The position numbers and the translations under genes are program-made. From an uncultured Collinsella sp. (GTDB lineage: Bacteria > Actinomycetota > Coriobacteriia > Coriobacteriales > Coriobacteriaceae): a stretch of DNA of 64,000 nt. Numbering within the stretch: position 1 is the first letter of the stretch; each line of letters starts with the position of its first letter. The notes under the pieces are model-generated. The model did no database searches. It was not told the origin of the DNA and saw nothing but the letters and a program-made list of their open reading frames with translations. This document shows, one piece after another, positions 52,297 to 61,584 of the stretch. Where the stretch lies: assembly GCA_959027945.1 (NCBI GenBank), contig CAUFRO010000002.1, positions 1 through 64,000 on the forward strand, in the 5' to 3' direction.

Positions 52297-53523
52297 TTAC
52301 GCGGCGCCCGAACGATGCCGCCATATGGATTGTACGATACCCACCGTCAGCAGCTGAATCATCATCGAAGACGAACCGAAGCTAATAAACGGTAGCGGAA
52401 TACCGGTAATCGGCATCATGCCGATGCACATGCCGATGTTTTCGAAGGTCTGGAACGCCCACATGCCAACGATGCCCACACACGAAAGACGCAAGAACAG
52501 CGACTCACACTTAAAGGCGACGCGAATCGTCGAAAAGATCAGCAGCACGTAGAGGCACAGGAGCAAAAAGGAACCGCAAAAGCCAAAGGTCTCGGATAGG
52601 AAGGCGAAGACAAAGTCGGTGTGGAACTCAGGCAGAAAGCCGCCGGCCGACTGCGTCGCATGGCCCAAACCCTTACCAAAGAAGCCGCCCGAGCCAACGG
52701 CGATAAGCGACTGCTGCAGGTTGTAGGCATCGTCCGAATCGGCATTATCGGGGTCGATAAAGACCGTCAGGCGGTTCATCTGATACTGCTTGATGAGCAC
52801 ATCGTGGCCGAGCAACGAATCAAAGACCGAATCGAGCGCCAGGACGAGGGCCACCAGGCCCACAAGCAGGGCCAGGGTCGACAGCACCCATTCGCGGCGC
52901 GCACCGCTCATGCAGATGACGATGGCGCCCGAGACCAGCACGACCAGGCCCGAGCCCAGGTCGCCCATGGCAACGACGGCCAAAAACGGGATGGACAGCA
53001 TGCCGCAGAGCTTGACGTAGTCGCGAACGGTATCGATGCGGCCGTTATACTGCGAGCCAAGCGTGGCGATAAAGAAGATGGTGATGAGCTTGGCAAGCTC
53101 GACCGGCTGGAATGTCAAGCCGATACCGGGAATCTTGATCCAGCCCGTCATGCCCAGACCGCCCGTATAGGACAGGCCCGGAATCTTGGGCGAGAAGATC
53201 ACGATCAGGTCGATGACGAGCAACGCCGTCGAGAAATTGGAAATACCGCGCAGATCGGTACGCCAGACCAACACCGCCAGCACCGCTCCGATGCCAATTC
53301 CCAGCAGATGGCGTGAGAACGAGGCATCAGCCTTAAACTGCGAAGCCGACCAGATGATGATGGCACCGTAGGCGACGAGCGCCACAGTGGCCACGAGCAC
53401 ACCGATATGCACCTTTTGGCGAAACGTGCCGCGCGAGGCCGAAAGTTGCTTGTTGACGCGGTCCAGGCTGCTGCGAGAGCCAGTCTTGGTTGAACGGAAC
53501 AGATCCGCCGGAGAAAAATCCAT
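52297..53523 (-). CDS. rodA: Rod-shape peptidoglycan glycosyltransferase RodA
   Basis: RodA is a SEDS-family polymerase that works with PBP2 to make lateral wall. The 408-residue protein has about ten membrane segments. It includes GMTGWIKIPGIGLTFQPVELAKL and the C-terminal ITGIPLPFISFGSSSMM, both characteristic. A basic cytoplasmic N terminus of about 45 residues precedes the first helix. It lies directly after mrdA, whose product is its partner. Confidence 0.96.
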   Translation of the reverse strand: MDFSPADLFRSTKTGSRSSLDRVNKQLSASRGTFRQKVHIGVLVATVALVAYGAIIIWSASQFKADASFSRHLLGIGIGAVLAVLVWRTDLRGISNFSTALLVIDLIVIFSPKIPGLSYTGGLGMTGWIKIPGIGLTFQPVELAKLITIFFIATLGSQYNGRIDTVRDYVKLCGMLSIPFLAVVAMGDLGSGLVVLVSGAIVICMSGARREWVLSTLALLVGLVALVLALDSVFDSLLGHDVLIKQYQMNRLTVFIDPDNADSDDAYNLQQSLIAVGSGGFFGKGLGHATQSAGGFLPEFHTDFVFAFLSETFGFCGSFLLLCLYVLLIFSTIRVAFKCESLFLRLSCVGIVGMWAFQTFENIGMCIGMMPITGIPLPFISFGSSSMMIQLLTVGIVQSIWRHRSGAA

Positions 53524-53532
53524 CGCAACCTC

Positions 53533-55602
53533 CTATCGAACCGAAGAATCGCCCGAGGCCGAAGAGGTATCGGGCTCGTCATAAATCACGCCGAGCACGT
53601 CGCGCACGACATGCATCGCGGTATCTGAGCCACCGCCGCCCTGCTCCAGGACAGTAGCGATGACATACTTAGGATCATCGGCCGGTGCATAGGCGCAGAA
53701 CCATGCGTATTCGTCCTCGCCACTTTTCTCGCCCGTGCCCGACTTGCCGTATACCTGCGGCGTCAGGGTGCCAAAGTGCGCCGCCAGGGACGTCGATGCC
53801 GTGTAAATCACGTCGTGCATGCCGTTGCGAACAAGAGCCAAATCCGAATCGCTGTTGATCTTGGCCTCCAGGCGCTTCTTCTTGCCCTTGCCGTTGTACT
53901 TATAGGCATCGCCGTCGCCATCGCGCGACACGGCAGACAAAAACACGTGGGGCACGTACTGTTTGCCGCCGTTGGCAAGACCCATATAGGCGCACGCCAT
54001 CTGCAGGGGCGTCACCAGGATGTCACCCTGACCGATAGCAATGTTGGTCATATCGCCGGCATTCCACTTGCGGTCCTCGGCAGATGCGTCGGTGAAGTAC
54101 GACTCTTTCCACTCGGCATCGGGAATACGACCCGCGCCCTCACTCGGCAGATCGATACCGCAGGTCTTGCCTAGACCCCAGCGACGAAAGACCTCCTGCA
54201 GGCCCTCGGAATGTTTCTCGTCATAAAAGAACGCCTTGCCCATGTCGTAGAAGACGGGGTCGCACGAGTTGGCGATACCCGACTGCAGTGTCATGGTGCC
54301 GTGGCCGGAATGCAGCCAGCAGTACTTGCCCCACGACTTGCCCAGGCCCGTCCAATAGCCCGTGCAGTTGGTCGTCTGCCCCGACGTGTAGGTTCCAAAC
54401 TCAAGACCGGCCAGTGCCGAGAGCGGCTTGATGGTCGAAGCCGACATGTACTGTCCGCTAATGGCGCGGTTGAGCAGCGGGTGCGAACCTTTGTCATCAT
54501 TGAGCTCGGTCCACACGTCATTTGAGACGCCGCCGATAAAGACGGACGGATCGAACTTGGGCTCGCTCGCCATGCCCAGGATCTCGCCATTGTTGGGATC
54601 GAGACACACCACAGCGCCGTTGCCGGCATTGCTGTAGCCAGTGGTCTTGGCAAGCTCGATAGCGCTCGCCAGTGCCGTCTCGCAGGCCTGTTGAATCTTA
54701 AGGTCGAGCGTGAGCTTAATGTCGGAGCCGGCCTTCGCGGGCACGGCGCCGGCCTGACCGGTCACATTGCCCGAGGCATCGACCTTGACGGTCTGCTCGC
54801 CACGAATACCTTGTAGCAGGTTTTCGTAGTAGCTCTCAACGCCCGCCTGGCCTACGATATCGCCCGACTGGTACGTAATCTTGCCAGCAGAAGCATCATC
54901 ATCGCCAGACGTTTTCTTATTCTGGGCCTCGAGCTGCTCGGAGGTAATGGTGCCGGTATAGCCCAAGATATGGCATGCCGTCTCGCCATATGGATACTGG
55001 CGCTCGGTACGCTCGGCAATCTTGACGCCCGGGAACTCGCCGGCGTGCTCCTGAATATAGGCAACCGTGGAGCGACGGACGTCCGTCGCGATGGTATGCA
55101 GGCTCTGAGCGCCCTCTGTATTGTCCTGAATATTGCGAAGGACCGCCACGTAAGGCATTCCAAGCACGTTGGCAAGATGGCGAACCAGAACCTCATCCTC
55201 GGCAAGGTCGCGGTAGGCCACGACAGCAAGTGAGGGACGGTTCCGGACAAGCGCCACGCCATTGCGGTCGAGGATGCGGCCGCGCACAGCGGGTGTGGTA
55301 ACGGTACGAGTCTGATTGCTATTAGCCTGCTTCTCGTAATAGTCCGACGAGACCATCTGCATGCCCCACAGCTTGACGGCAAGCGCCGCAAACATCGCGC
55401 CCACACCCGTGGTGAGGATGGAAAAGCGGCCCTTAAAGGCGGTCACCGCGGTATTGCCCTCGCCCTCGGTGGCGCGCGGGGCCGTTCCATGCTGCGTATC
55501 GTAGGTAAAACGAGAATCGCCACGACGCATGATGACCAGCGCGACCACGATGGCCACAACCAGCACGATACCGGCGATAATAACCGTCAACTGGGAAGAC
55601 AT
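53533..55602 (-). CDS. mrdA: Penicillin-binding protein 2 (transpeptidase)
   Basis: This class B PBP cross-links peptidoglycan in the elongasome. The active-site Ser lies in SASTIKPLSALAG (SxxK), and KSGTGE forms the third motif; the dimerisation domain includes PAVRGRILDRNGVALVRNRPSLAVV. The length is 689 residues. Two hydrophobic segments occur near the N terminus (7-25 and about 63-82) instead of one, so the N terminus may be on the outside or the first segment may act as a separate anchor. MreD and rodA flank it. Confidence 0.95.
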   Translation of the reverse strand: MSSQLTVIIAGIVLVVAIVVALVIMRRGDSRFTYDTQHGTAPRATEGEGNTAVTAFKGRFSILTTGVGAMFAALAVKLWGMQMVSSDYYEKQANSNQTRTVTTPAVRGRILDRNGVALVRNRPSLAVVAYRDLAEDEVLVRHLANVLGMPYVAVLRNIQDNTEGAQSLHTIATDVRRSTVAYIQEHAGEFPGVKIAERTERQYPYGETACHILGYTGTITSEQLEAQNKKTSGDDDASAGKITYQSGDIVGQAGVESYYENLLQGIRGEQTVKVDASGNVTGQAGAVPAKAGSDIKLTLDLKIQQACETALASAIELAKTTGYSNAGNGAVVCLDPNNGEILGMASEPKFDPSVFIGGVSNDVWTELNDDKGSHPLLNRAISGQYMSASTIKPLSALAGLEFGTYTSGQTTNCTGYWTGLGKSWGKYCWLHSGHGTMTLQSGIANSCDPVFYDMGKAFFYDEKHSEGLQEVFRRWGLGKTCGIDLPSEGAGRIPDAEWKESYFTDASAEDRKWNAGDMTNIAIGQGDILVTPLQMACAYMGLANGGKQYVPHVFLSAVSRDGDGDAYKYNGKGKKKRLEAKINSDSDLALVRNGMHDVIYTASTSLAAHFGTLTPQVYGKSGTGEKSGEDEYAWFCAYAPADDPKYVIATVLEQGGGGSDTAMHVVRDVLGVIYDEPDTSSASGDSSVR

Positions 55603-55615
55603 CTACGGGCCTCCC

Positions 55616-56188
55616 CTATTTGAGCTTGCGGGTCTTGGGCTTAAAGCGCATACCCGTCTGGCGTCCGCCACGTGCGGAGAATCCATAGCCGGACTGCGGC
55701 ACGACGCCGGACATCAAAAACGGAATGGCAACCAGACCCGTCAGGATCGAAGACGGCAGCGCATGGCCGAAGATCGCCACGACAAAGCTCGTCTCCAAAC
55801 CCATAAACAGCAAGATGATGCTGTAGATCACATTAATGACGAGTGCGAAGGCGCCCACAGTGATGCCGCGCGCACTCGGAGTACCGCCCGTCTGACCGAC
55901 AGCGCTGTGCACTAGGGCAAAAGAACCCACGGTCAGCAGGAGCGACATAACGCCCACCGGAACAGCAGCGGACAGGTCATAGAACAACCCGCTGCAAAAA
56001 CCGCACACGACGGCACGGGTCGGGTCGCCCGAGAACACGCTTAGGCACACCAGGATAATCATGAAGTTGACGCGACCGCCCGCAATGGAAATCTGCGGTG
56101 CCAGGCCTGCCTGCAGCAGCACGCACACAATGGCGGCGATTACAAACGTACGGGAGCTCATCCCCTGCTCGTGTAGATCCATGGACAT
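55616..56188 (-). CDS. mreD: Rod-shape determining protein MreD
   Basis: MreD is a small membrane component of the elongasome, here 190 residues with about five hydrophobic segments, for example FVIAAIVCVLLQAGLAPQI and VPVGVMSLLLTVGSFALV. The FSGDPTRAVVCGFCSGLFYDL loop matches the family. The basic C terminus (RFKPKTRKLK) is likely cytoplasmic. Sequence conservation in MreD is low, so position between mreC and mrdA is an important part of the call. Confidence 0.92.
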   Translation of the reverse strand: MSMDLHEQGMSSRTFVIAAIVCVLLQAGLAPQISIAGGRVNFMIILVCLSVFSGDPTRAVVCGFCSGLFYDLSAAVPVGVMSLLLTVGSFALVHSAVGQTGGTPSARGITVGAFALVINVIYSIILLFMGLETSFVVAIFGHALPSSILTGLVAIPFLMSGVVPQSGYGFSARGGRQTGMRFKPKTRKLK

Positions 56189-56193
56189 GCCCC

Positions 56194-57192
56194 CTATTCG
56201 TTCGAGCCAGAATCGGTCGTCTCGGACGTGTCGGAACTGTCATCCGAACTCTCGTCCTTCGTCTTGGTCGCAGCGTCGCGCGACGTTCCCTGCGGCGTGC
56301 TGTTGGCCGTGCTCACGTCCTCATCCGAGGCCGACTGTTCGTCGGTCAGCGAGGTGATGACCAGCACTTCCTCGTTGTTCTCGGCCGTCGTCTGAGCGCG
56401 CACCACAATGGTGTAGTACACGTCGTTTGCCGATTTCTCAACCGACGAGACAGTGCCAAGCGGTAGACCCTTGGGGAACACGCCGCCAATGCCCGAGGTC
56501 ACGATAATGTCGCCAACCTTAACATCGGAGTCGACGCTCACGTACTCAAGACGCAGCGTGCCGTCAGCCTGACCCTGCAGCATGCCCTGGGCGCGCGTGT
56601 CCTGCACCATAGCGGACACGCCGGAGTTCTCGTCGCCAATCAGGCGCACGGTAGAGGTCTTGGCCGATACCTCGATAATCTGGCCGATAACACCGGCAGA
56701 ACTCGTCACGGGCATGTTGATGGTAAGGCCGTCGGCAGAGCCCTTGTCGATGGTAACGGTCGAGGTCCAGGCATCGCCGGAGGCACCAACGATACGAGCT
56801 GCGGTCGATTTGAGGTTGTAGGTCGATTGCAGCCCGACCAGGCCCTCCAGGCGCTCGGCAGTCTTTTGAGCCTCAGAAAGCTCGGCGACCTTAGAGGTCA
56901 GCTCCTCGTTTTGTTTCTTGAGCTCGTCGAGCGTGTCCTGCGACGCCGTAAGGTTAGAGAACACGTTGCCGATCGCATTGAAGGGAGCCGCCACGGCCGA
57001 GCCCACAAAGCGCACCGGCGAGGTAATCGTCGTTACGCCCGAACGCACGGCATGAATCGGTCCTGCCTCGCCCTCGCGGATGTAAAACGTGAGCAACAAC
57101 ACCGAAATCAGGCTGAAAACAATCAACGGGCGCATACCCGTTGATTGTCGCTTGGTATTCAGATTTGTGGAGAAACCCGAAGATCGTGCCAA
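56194..57192 (-). CDS. mreC: Rod-shape determining protein MreC
   Basis: MreC links MreB to the periplasmic wall machinery. A single membrane helix near residues 23-38, a coiled-coil region (about 85-120, KKQNEELTSKVAELSEAQK) and a beta-rich domain (GDAWTSTVTIDKGSADGL, GVFPKGLPLGTV) are in the usual order. The final ~55 residues form a Ser/Thr/Asp-rich acidic tail that looks disordered. The product has 332 residues. mreB ends 21 bp upstream. Confidence 0.95.
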   Translation of the reverse strand: MARSSGFSTNLNTKRQSTGMRPLIVFSLISVLLLTFYIREGEAGPIHAVRSGVTTITSPVRFVGSAVAAPFNAIGNVFSNLTASQDTLDELKKQNEELTSKVAELSEAQKTAERLEGLVGLQSTYNLKSTAARIVGASGDAWTSTVTIDKGSADGLTINMPVTSSAGVIGQIIEVSAKTSTVRLIGDENSGVSAMVQDTRAQGMLQGQADGTLRLEYVSVDSDVKVGDIIVTSGIGGVFPKGLPLGTVSSVEKSANDVYYTIVVRAQTTAENNEEVLVITSLTDEQSASDEDVSTANSTPQGTSRDAATKTKDESSDDSSDTSETTDSGSNE

Positions 57193-57213
57193 ATGGAATC
57201 CACCTTTTGGAAA

Positions 57214-58257
57214 TTAAGCATTGGTCTGGACGAAGCCGCCATCAAACGCATTGGCCTCAAGCACGCGGGCACAGCCGTTAACAACGTTATCGAGCGCCGT
57301 GGGGCTGACGTTGACCGAAACGCCGGTCTCATCGCGCAAGCGCACGTCGAGACCGCGCAGCAGCGCGCCGCCACCGGTCAGCAAAATACCGTAGTACATA
57401 AGGTCCGAGGCAAGATCGGGAGGCGTAGCGTCGAGTGCGTCCTTGACGGCCTTGGCCATCTCGTCGAGCGGCTTGTTGAGTGCGCGACGGATCTCCTCGC
57501 TCTCGATGCGAACGGTCTTGGGCAGACCGGTAATCACGTCGCGGCCGTTGACCTCGACGTCGAGCTCGTCCTTGAGCGGCACGGCGGAGCCGACCTTGAT
57601 CTTGATGTCCTCTGCCGTGCGCTCGCCGATGGCCAGGTTGTAGGCATCGCGAACGTGCGTGAGGATAGCCTGATCGAACTCGTCGCCGGCAATACGAATG
57701 GACTGCGAGACGACGATGCCGCCCATAGCGATAACAGCGACCTCGGTGGTACCGCCACCGATGTCGATGACCATGGAACCGGTGGGTTCCTCGACGGGCA
57801 GGTCGGCGCCGATAGCGGCGGCCATGGGCTCCTCGATCAGGTAGGCCTGGCGAGCGCCGGCCTGGATCGTGGCCTCAAAGACGGCGCGCTTCTCGACCGA
57901 CGTGACACCGGAGGGAACGCAGACGACAACGCGCGGACGCGGGGTCCACGGATAGCGCTTCTCGGAAGCCTTGTCGATAAAGTAGCGGAGCATGGCCTCG
58001 GTAACATCGAAGTCGGCGATGACGCCGTCCTTAAGGGGACGAACGGCCACGATGTTGCCGGGCGTACGGCCGAGCATGCGCTTTGCCTCGATACCGACCG
58101 CCAGGATGCGCTCGTCGTTCTTGTCGATGGCGACGACGGAGGGCTCGCGAATGACGATGCCCTTGCCGCGCACGGAGACAAGCGTATTTGCGGTGCCGAG
58201 GTCGATGGCAAGATCGCCCGCATAGCTACCGAAGAACATATCCATCAAAGAAAACAA
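57214..58257 (-). CDS. mreB: Rod-shape determining protein MreB
   Basis: MreB is the bacterial actin that guides lateral wall synthesis. The phosphate-binding loop DLAIDLGTANTLV, VCVPSGVTSVEKRA, the second phosphate loop DIGGGTTEVAVIAMG and the adenosine region LTGGGALLRGLD are clear. A TTG at 58257 with GGAG upstream gives 347 residues; the ATG four codons later is an alternative. Its presence with mreCD, mrdA and rodA implies rod morphology. Confidence 0.97.
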   Translation of the reverse strand: MFSLMDMFFGSYAGDLAIDLGTANTLVSVRGKGIVIREPSVVAIDKNDERILAVGIEAKRMLGRTPGNIVAVRPLKDGVIADFDVTEAMLRYFIDKASEKRYPWTPRPRVVVCVPSGVTSVEKRAVFEATIQAGARQAYLIEEPMAAAIGADLPVEEPTGSMVIDIGGGTTEVAVIAMGGIVVSQSIRIAGDEFDQAILTHVRDAYNLAIGERTAEDIKIKVGSAVPLKDELDVEVNGRDVITGLPKTVRIESEEIRRALNKPLDEMAKAVKDALDATPPDLASDLMYYGILLTGGGALLRGLDVRLRDETGVSVNVSPTALDNVVNGCARVLEANAFDGGFVQTNA

Positions 58258-58317
58258 CGCAACTCCTGATGTGTTGGATGATTGCTGGAAAACTACTAGC
58301 TCATCATACTAGCGCAA

Positions 58318-58350
58318 GCCCGGCACCTCACTTGCGGTGAAGCGCCGGGC
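58318..58350 (-). terminator. Terminator hairpin after the TPR gene
   Basis: GCCCGGC and GCCGGGC flank an interrupted stem (CTTCACC/GGTGAGG) about 25 bases past the TPR gene stop. It separates that gene from mreB. Confidence 0.65.
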
Positions 58351-58372
58351 AAAGCTAAATCCCATAAGGTCA

Positions 58373-59677
58373 CTACTGGTTGTCAGCAGCCGAGAAATCC
58401 ATATCGAGCGAGGAAACGGCCCAGCCGATGTGGTTGTCGGAGCGCACGAATTTGACGGTGTACTCCTGCTCGCCGCCCTTGGACAGCGACGCCTTAACCT
58501 TGGCGGTCGTCTCGGTCATGGACTGATCCATGCCCTCGACGGACACGGTGGCACCCTGCGGAATCGAGGAGATGATCATCGACTTGGCGTCCTCGGACAG
58601 GCTCGAGGCCAGGCAAGACTCGGCCTTTGCGGTGTCACCGTCGCCGGCAGCCTGGAACAGATCGGAAACGACAGACTCCTGAGACGGGAAGCCAAAGCCG
58701 CGCGTGTAGGCAAAGCCCAGACCGCCCGCGGCGATCAAAATGAGCAGAAGCAGCACAATGAAGACTTTAAGACCCGTGTGGCGATGGCGACGACGGACCT
58801 TGGCCTGCTTACGATCCTGACGGTCCTGCTGGACCATCTCGGACTCGGACAGGGTAAAGAAGCCGGTGTCCGAGGGATCGGGCATAAACTGACCGGTCGC
58901 GCCCGTAGGATCGAGCGGATCGACGGCAGGAGCATCCATCGCGGGCGCCGGAGCCGTGGCCATAGCCGTCTGGGCAGACAGCGCGGCAAGCGAATCGTGC
59001 ACGCGGGCAAGCTCATCGGCCTGCTCGGAGGTGAGCTGGTAGATGCCATCGGCAGTAGCGGCGTTAAAGGCGTCGAGTGCGTCGGAGGGACGGCCGGCAG
59101 CAGAAAGCGCCTGACCCATGCCGGCGTTGAGCGCACGCGTGTCGTCACGGGGACCGGCAAAGTCGATAGCCGTGCGGTAGGTCTCCACGGCATCCGCCGG
59201 ACGGCCGAGCTTAATGAAGCAACGTCCAAGCTCGCCGAGTGCGGCGGCAGGAGCCGGATTGGCGCCGTCGATGGCAGCCTGACGGAAGGCAGTACCCGCG
59301 TTGGCATAATCGCCCGACTGGAACAGCGCATTGCCCAGGCCCAGATAGGCCTTGAACGGCGTGGCATAGGAAGCATCCTGCGTAGCACCAGAGAACGCCT
59401 GGGCGGCCGTCGTGTAGTCGCCCACGGCGGCGAGCGCCTTGCCGCGGTTGGTGAGCAGCGCGCCGCGCTTGCCGTAGGTGCCGTCGTTGAGGGCGGCAGC
59501 ATAAGCCTCGGCGGCCTCGGCATACATGCCCAGGTGCATCAAGGCGTTGCCACGAAGGTGATCGGCCTCGCCCATAATCTCATCGGGAGTCTTTGCCGCC
59601 CCAAGCATCTGGGCTGCAGCGGAAAAATCACCCGCGCGGTAAGCGGCGCGGCCCTGTTGGATCAGCTGGCTATTCAA
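58373..59677 (-). CDS. TPR-repeat protein with one membrane helix
   Basis: The first ~230 residues contain about six tetratricopeptide-like repeats (for example AAYRAGDFSAAAQMLGAA, NALFQSGDYANAGTAF). A linker rich in Ala and Pro follows, then a basic stretch (RKQAKVRRRHRHTG), a membrane helix (about 307-326, VFIVLLLLILIAAGGLGFAY) and a C-terminal extracytoplasmic domain of about 100 residues that resembles small lumazine-like or DUF4878-type folds. The total is 434 residues. The TPR part would be cytoplasmic. A role in the envelope or protein complexes is likely; no specific function can be assigned. Confidence 0.8.
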   Translation of the reverse strand: MNSQLIQQGRAAYRAGDFSAAAQMLGAAKTPDEIMGEADHLRGNALMHLGMYAEAAEAYAAALNDGTYGKRGALLTNRGKALAAVGDYTTAAQAFSGATQDASYATPFKAYLGLGNALFQSGDYANAGTAFRQAAIDGANPAPAAALGELGRCFIKLGRPADAVETYRTAIDFAGPRDDTRALNAGMGQALSAAGRPSDALDAFNAATADGIYQLTSEQADELARVHDSLAALSAQTAMATAPAPAMDAPAVDPLDPTGATGQFMPDPSDTGFFTLSESEMVQQDRQDRKQAKVRRRHRHTGLKVFIVLLLLILIAAGGLGFAYTRGFGFPSQESVVSDLFQAAGDGDTAKAESCLASSLSEDAKSMIISSIPQGATVSVEGMDQSMTETTAKVKASLSKGGEQEYTVKFVRSDNHIGWAVSSLDMDFSAADNQ

Positions 59678-59688
59678 GGAAGTCCCCT

Positions 59689-60231
59689 TTACTCGTGAAC
59701 GATCTCGACATGGACGATCTCGTCGCCGGCACGCAGCTGCGAAATCACATCGAGACCCTCGACCGTGGTACCAAAGACGGTGTAACCGGAATCGAGGTTA
59801 TGCTGGGCGCCCAGGCAGAAGTAGAACTGCGAACCCGCGGAATCGGGGTCCATGGAGCGTGCCATGGCAAGGGCACCATCGACATGGCTGTTGCGCGGAT
59901 TGGTGGCAAACTCGCCCTTGATGCAGTAGCCGGGGCCACCGGTACCGGGCATGCCGTCGGGGCCCTCAAGACCAGCGGCGACGTCGGCGCCGGACATATC
60001 GCGGGTATTGGGGTCGCCGCCCTGGATGACAAAACCGGGCACATAGCGATGGAACTTAAGGCCATCATAGAAGCCCATCGTGGAAAGCTCGCAGAAGTTC
60101 GCGACATGAATGGGAGCGCCCTCGCCGTCAAACTTGACCTTGATGGTACCCTTCGACGTCTCGATAACGGCGCACTCGTCGCCGGCAAGCTGATACTCGG
60201 GCGTGTAGAGCTCTTTCTTAAAACCAAACAT
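59689..60231 (-). CDS. Cyclophilin-type peptidyl-prolyl cis-trans isomerase
   Basis: This 180-residue cytoplasmic cyclophilin has the active-site segments LKFHRYVPGFVIQGGDPN (Arg of FHR) and SAGSQFYFCLG. The N-terminal strand ETSKGTIKVKFDGEGAP is typical. It has no signal peptide. It lies 11 bp upstream of the TPR gene, so both are probably cotranscribed. Confidence 0.95.
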   Translation of the reverse strand: MFGFKKELYTPEYQLAGDECAVIETSKGTIKVKFDGEGAPIHVANFCELSTMGFYDGLKFHRYVPGFVIQGGDPNTRDMSGADVAAGLEGPDGMPGTGGPGYCIKGEFATNPRNSHVDGALAMARSMDPDSAGSQFYFCLGAQHNLDSGYTVFGTTVEGLDVISQLRAGDEIVHVEIVHE

Positions 60232-60332
60232 GTGGTTCCTTCCTCGTGCGTTTAAAGCATATTTGTACGAATTGTAGCAATAAGCATGCGCTTACATCAA
60301 TTGCGCACGTAGGTTATGCCGACTATGGCGAA

Positions 60333-61481
60333 CTAATTTTGGGAACGCTGCTGCGGCTTCCAGGAGCCCACATTGGCGTCGTACTGGTTCAGCGCGCTGT
60401 TGCCGCCCTGTGCGATGGGCGCCAGGATCTCGCTTTGGTGGGAACTCATCGACTCGCCATCGGGAATGGCCAGCGAGATATCCCAGCTCTGGCAGATCAC
60501 GTCGACACGCTCGTACATCCACTCGGCAAGCTGCTTTAAGTGGGCGATGTCGTCCGCATAGACCGTATCGTCCTGATACTTAAGGTTGTTAAGCTCATCT
60601 TGCGTCTTTTTGATCTGGTCGCGCAGGGCGTAGGCACTCTGCGACAGCTCCTGGCGGGTGGACAGCGGCGTTCGGAGATAGCCGTTGTTAAAGGAATCGA
60701 TGACCTCGCCGATCTGGTCCTCATCACCGTAGGACACGATGGTCTGATACAGACCGTCGAGTCTGGTATAGAGCTGATCATCGGTGAGCACGGTTTCTTC
60801 CTGGACCACCTCGGCAGAATCGTCCTGCTTGGTATCGTCCTCAGTCGCCTCGCCCTTTTGGCGCGTGGGGAAGGTCGTCTGCGCAGCCTGGCCAAACTGG
60901 TCGTAGAAGGCAGGCATGACACCCATGGGATCGGCCGTCACGAACCAATAGGCACCGCCGCAAACGACGGCAAGGACCGCGATGACGATGAGCGGCTTGG
61001 GGATATGACGCTTGTGCTTGTGATAGGCGTCCTCGTCGGGATGCACCTTGCGCTTGGGTTTTTGAGCATCGTCATGCAGGGAAACGGGCGTGTGAATATC
61101 GACCTTGGGGATACCGAAATCCTTATCGAAAGCCGGCAGCACGCAGGTCTCGTTAGGATCGGCGGCGTCCGAAAGAACCGCGGCAGCCGAGGCGGGCGCA
61201 TGAGGCACCTCGGTATCGATCTGCTCTTGCGTTAGGCGCGGAAAGCCCGCCGTGCGGCCCGCTGCCAGGTCGGATGCGGCCGCGTCCTCGGAGAGGATAC
61301 CCGGAGCAGGGCGTCCGCATTTTGGGCACGTGCGATCATGCGGAGAAAGACGGGCACCGCAGCCCTCACAGAACACGAACTCGGTGTGCTCGGGACCATC
61401 GCCCGGACCCACATAGGCGTTGCAGTAGGGGCAGAACGAGGCGCCGTCCTCGATAGTCTTAAGGCAATGCGGGCAGATCAC
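60333..61481 (-). CDS. Zinc-ribbon membrane protein
   Basis: This 382-residue protein has two zinc-ribbon units at the N terminus (CPHCLKTIEDGASFCPYC and CEGCGARLSPHDRTCPKCG), an acidic linker, one membrane helix (LIVIAVLAVVCGGAYWFV, about 165-182) and a C-terminal extracytoplasmic helical region with QSAYALRDQIKKTQDELNNL, ending in a Gln/Asn-rich tail. The start is a GTG at 61481 with GAGG 5 bases upstream. This architecture is common among Coriobacteriia hypothetical proteins; no function is assigned. Confidence 0.75.
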   Translation of the reverse strand: MICPHCLKTIEDGASFCPYCNAYVGPGDGPEHTEFVFCEGCGARLSPHDRTCPKCGRPAPGILSEDAAASDLAAGRTAGFPRLTQEQIDTEVPHAPASAAAVLSDAADPNETCVLPAFDKDFGIPKVDIHTPVSLHDDAQKPKRKVHPDEDAYHKHKRHIPKPLIVIAVLAVVCGGAYWFVTADPMGVMPAFYDQFGQAAQTTFPTRQKGEATEDDTKQDDSAEVVQEETVLTDDQLYTRLDGLYQTIVSYGDEDQIGEVIDSFNNGYLRTPLSTRQELSQSAYALRDQIKKTQDELNNLKYQDDTVYADDIAHLKQLAEWMYERVDVICQSWDISLAIPDGESMSSHQSEILAPIAQGGNSALNQYDANVGSWKPQQRSQN

Positions 61482-61584
61482 GGCATCCTCTTTTCGAAGC
61501 AATTCAAACAATCGAGGTTAGAGCATAACATCGCCACGGCCCCACAGGAACAAGGCACCAATTCAACATCGCCAGGGCGCGTAG

